DNA from: a virus
DNA: 36,699 nt
Virus record (IMG/VR): IMGVR_UViG_3300010885_046868
Coordinates: 1 to 36,699 of that record
Strand: one strand, 5' to 3'
The position numbers and the translations under genes are program-made. A model generated the notes under the pieces. That model searched no databases. It saw only the letters and a program-made list of their open reading frames with translations, and had not been told where the DNA came from. Positions 34,329 to 36,699 of this stretch are shown one piece after another. Position 1 is the first letter of the stretch; each line of letters begins with the position of its first letter.

Positions 34329-36059
34329 GTGGATTTTAAAGTCTTTACAAACGCCTTAAAGGCGTATGAGGGGCCAAACGGCGACCTCTTCGTAACGGGA
34401 ACTACTTCATCAACAATCCGAGACCTGCATGGCGATGAGATGACACTCAACGCTATTGAAACCATGGCTAACACAGCCAAGCAGAACATGACAATCTTTC
34501 TTAACCACAATTACAATGTTCCGCAAGACCTCTTCGGCTCGGTAAAAGATGCTCGAGTCGTAAAGCGATACGATGTCGAGTCAAATTCCGAAGTCTACGA
34601 TCTTGACATTGACGTCTTGGTGTGCAAAGAGGACGAAAACCCAGAAGCCATGCGCGCCTTCAAGGCCATCAAGCGCGGCGTGAAGCTTGGCTTGTCCATT
34701 GGAGCTCGGGTTGACCGCGTTTCAAAGAAGAAGGACGCCAGGACTGGCGACGATACATACGTTATTGACGCTGTTAAGCTGATGGAGGCATCCGTAGTTG
34801 GCATTCCGGCCAATCAGCGCTCATACCTTCAGAATGCCCTCAAGAGCCTAAAGGCTGCTGAGCAGTCCGGCGAACTTGTGGTTAACCATAAGGCCGCAAC
34901 GGATTTGTCCGAGGGCGACTTTGTATCCTGGGGCTCCAGCGGCGGAACGGCGCGCGGCAGAATTGAGCACGTCATGCGCGAGGGAACTCTTGGGGTTCCT
35001 GATTCTGATTTTAAAATTGAGGCTACCCCAGAAGATCCAGCTGCACTTATTAGAATCTGGAGCAGGTCTAACGACGAGTGGGCAGAGACCGACAAGTTGG
35101 TTGGCCACAAGTGCTCTACTCTTCGAAAGATTGACTCGCTTAAGGGCATCTTTGACCTTGAGGAGTCGACAGAGATTGACTCCGGCCCAGCAGTTTCGAT
35201 TGACGCTGCGGGGATCGTTGATGGATATGAGCAAAAGGGGGATGTGGATAGTTCCGCTAATTCCTTGCTCGCTGAAGGAGAAATTATCGTGGGAGACGCT
35301 GAAAAGGCTACTCGGGTGACCGTCACCGTCACGCAAAGTGACGATAAGGAGACAAAGAAGCCCGAGGCCAGTGAAAATATCCAAGATGAGGCCGTATCGG
35401 CTGCATCTGACGTTTCTAAGTCCGAGCAGGAGAGCCCCGTTGAGGCAGAGACGGCAGTTGATGTTGCCCCAGAGGCAGATCCAGCTGTCGAGGCTCCTGT
35501 CGAGGCTCCTGTCGAGGCCCCTGTTGACGAGCCCGTAGAGGCCCCTGTCGAGGAGCCAGTTGTGGAAGAGGTAAATGCCTCACATGAGGCCCTTCAGGCC
35601 CTTGGCGCAGTGCTCGTCCGCGCAAGCGCTGGTGAGCGCGCGCACATTTTGTCTAAGGTTGCTGAATTCGCTGACGGCGAAACTGCAACTGTGGCTGAGG
35701 CAGAGGTTGCCGAAGCCGTTGTCACCGAGGGTGAGCCTGTCGCCGATGAGGCACAGGAGGTCGCCCAGGAAATTGTTGAGGCCAATGGCCTTGATGAGGT
35801 AACTGCCATCGCTAAATCTGCGCTGGATGCAGCCTTTGCGGCACAGCAGGAGGTCAGCTTGATTAAGTCACAGCTTACCGAACTGATTGCCCAGAAGGCC
35901 AAGGTCGAGTCTGATCTTGCGAAGGCGCTTGATGTCGTTGGTCGACTGATGGATCTTCCGTCTGGTCGAAAGGCGTACTCAAGTGCATCGAATAGTTCAG
36001 GGACGAAGGCCCCATGGCTTTCTCCCGTAATTCAGCGAATGCTGGACAGCCAGGAGTAA
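34329..36059 (+). CDS. Prohead protease (S78, HK97 type) with TUDOR-like insert and scaffold-like tail, 576 aa
   Basis: GTG 34329 has AGGGAGG 5 bases upstream and a promoter before it. Residues about 1-185 are an HK97-type prohead protease: His in FLNHNYNVPQDLFGSV (His60), Ser in LGLSIGAR (Ser123) and LMEASVVGIPANQRSY. Residues about 190-275 (LSEGDFVSWGSSGGTARGRI, DPAALIRIW, LVGHKCSTLRKI) match a DUF2945/TUDOR-like domain. A low-complexity acidic region with repeated VEAP units (about 384-412) leads to a long helical C-terminus that could be a scaffold segment cut away by the protease. Confidence 0.85.
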   Translation: MDFKVFTNALKAYEGPNGDLFVTGTTSSTIRDLHGDEMTLNAIETMANTAKQNMTIFLNHNYNVPQDLFGSVKDARVVKRYDVESNSEVYDLDIDVLVCKEDENPEAMRAFKAIKRGVKLGLSIGARVDRVSKKKDARTGDDTYVIDAVKLMEASVVGIPANQRSYLQNALKSLKAAEQSGELVVNHKAATDLSEGDFVSWGSSGGTARGRIEHVMREGTLGVPDSDFKIEATPEDPAALIRIWSRSNDEWAETDKLVGHKCSTLRKIDSLKGIFDLEESTEIDSGPAVSIDAAGIVDGYEQKGDVDSSANSLLAEGEIIVGDAEKATRVTVTVTQSDDKETKKPEASENIQDEAVSAASDVSKSEQESPVEAETAVDVAPEADPAVEAPVEAPVEAPVDEPVEAPVEEPVVEEVNASHEALQALGAVLVRASAGERAHILSKVAEFADGETATVAEAEVAEAVVTEGEPVADEAQEVAQEIVEANGLDEVTAIAKSALDAAFAAQQEVSLIKSQLTELIAQKAKVESDLAKALDVVGRLMDLPSGRKAYSSASNSSGTKAPWLSPVIQRMLDSQE

Positions 36060-36063
36060 AAAA

Positions 36064-36699
36064 ATGAGTGAACTTAACGAAAAGTTGCAGGAAGTGCAGA
36101 AGGGTCTGGATGACCTTGGCGCTGCCCCGCACCTTGTTGGCCGTGTTGCCGACGAGAGTATTGATGTAGCCGAGGCCTATGCAACTCAGCGCGAACTTCG
36201 CAAGAAGTTCTCGAAGATGAGCCGCACAGAGCTTGGCGAAATGCTTGACATCCAGGCAGCCCGCGAAGGCGGGAAGCAGGCTTCTTCGGACGTTCTTAAC
36301 CGCCTTGCGGTTGCGAACCCAAACATTGCCAAGCTTCTTGACTCGACGGGCGGCACGGCTCTTATCCGACAGGACCTTGAGCCAATTCTTTACGCTTTGT
36401 TCGTAAAGAAGTTCCCATTCTTTGAGCGCCTGCGCAAGGAGCCGGCAAACGGCCTCGTGCACGCATTCAATCAGCAGTCAGCCTATGGCGATGCAGTCTT
36501 CCAGACGGAGACCGGCACCGTTACAGACGACACGAACACCTATGCGCGACAGACGACCAACGTGGCCGTCCTCGCAACCCGCCGTGGTATCACCCTGAAG
36601 TCGCAGTTTGCGATTACCCAGGGCGGCGCTCCGGGGCAGCAGGGCCTTTCGACTGAGCTTGAGGGTGGCGTAACCGCTATCGCCAAGAAGCTTCAGAAG
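36064..36699 (+). CDS. Major capsid protein (partial, runs off the window)
   Basis: ATG 36064 is 5 bases after the protease stop. The frame stays open to the window end (212 codons). The N-terminal 100 residues are helical and charged (KLQEVQKGLDDLG, MSRTELGEMLDIQAA), like the delta domain of HK97-type capsid proteins. Then STGGTALIRQDLEPILYALF and FFERLRKEPANG, AYGDAVFQTETGTV and RRGITLKSQFAITQGGAP follow the usual order of the fold. The place after a protease supports the call. The missing part should hold the rest of the A and P domains. Confidence 0.85.
   Translation, partial: MSELNEKLQEVQKGLDDLGAAPHLVGRVADESIDVAEAYATQRELRKKFSKMSRTELGEMLDIQAAREGGKQASSDVLNRLAVANPNIAKLLDSTGGTALIRQDLEPILYALFVKKFPFFERLRKEPANGLVHAFNQQSAYGDAVFQTETGTVTDDTNTYARQTTNVAVLATRRGITLKSQFAITQGGAPGQQGLSTELEGGVTAIAKKLQK

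Noticed and set aside
35478-35560. Tandem repeat DNA (GAGGCTCCTGTC units)
   Set aside because: The repeat is in frame inside the prohead protease gene and codes for a VEAP linker, so it is a protein feature and not a mobile element or CRISPR.

Overview
The window is part of a tailed double-stranded DNA phage or prophage (Caudoviricetes with an HK97-type head). The evidence is a portal protein, a prohead protease and the start of a major capsid protein at the right end, a recombination/replication block (RecB-like exonuclease, annealing-type protein, DnaC-like loader, RusA-like resolvase, SSB), a phage-type tRNA, and dozens of very small tightly packed genes. No integrase, terminase, tail or DNA polymerase gene lies inside the window. 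The host cannot be named. Promoters look like housekeeping sigma-70 type (TTGAC(A/G), 17 bp, TAnnnT), ribosome binding sites are strong AGGAGG, and base composition is moderately GC-rich with C-rich intergenic tracts.

Layout. 0.2-2.85 kb: a mixed stretch with a zinc-ribbon protein, an RlpA-like barrel protein, a frame-disrupted ParB-like gene and an HEMAH metalloprotease-like protein. 2.85-7.5 kb: a leftward run of about 15 small genes, many Cys-rich, ending in a tRNA-Ile(UAU). 7.5-8.3 kb: about 790 bp without a convincing gene, holding a perfect DnaA box and short GTTATTC repeats at the divergence point, a candidate origin. 8.3-24.3 kb: a rightward run of about 37 small genes read from about 18 promoters. 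24.6-34.1 kb: a leftward run going from two small genes and the portal through a cytosine methyltransferase, HNH proteins and a repressor-like HTH protein into the recombination/replication genes, SSB and thioredoxin. 34.3 kb to the end: rightward prohead protease and major capsid protein (cut by the window end).

The most striking feature is regulatory. About 20 promoters share one build: a sigma-70-like promoter, a hairpin starting at or near the predicted transcription start, then AGGAGG and the ATG. In seven of them the hairpin loop is ACTT (GACTT in one), while the stem sequences differ and stay paired, which is covariation for an RNA structure. Several of these promoters share bases with the stop codon of the gene before. 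From 18.5 to 24.3 kb each transcription unit ends in a strong terminator, often with a TTCG loop, followed by repeated CATCATTA/CTATTA elements and CCCCTTACCCC-type tracts, and then the next promoter. A second candidate is a structured non-coding RNA near 16.0-16.2 kb.

Likely roles. The leftward block supplies replication and recombination, and the right end builds the procapsid. The many small zinc-ribbon, membrane and unknown proteins in the two outer runs are probably accessory or host-takeover proteins, but this is inferred from position and size only. Two genes (ParB-like and the cytosine methyltransferase) have their conserved parts split over different reading frames, so either they are decaying or the assembly has single-base errors.
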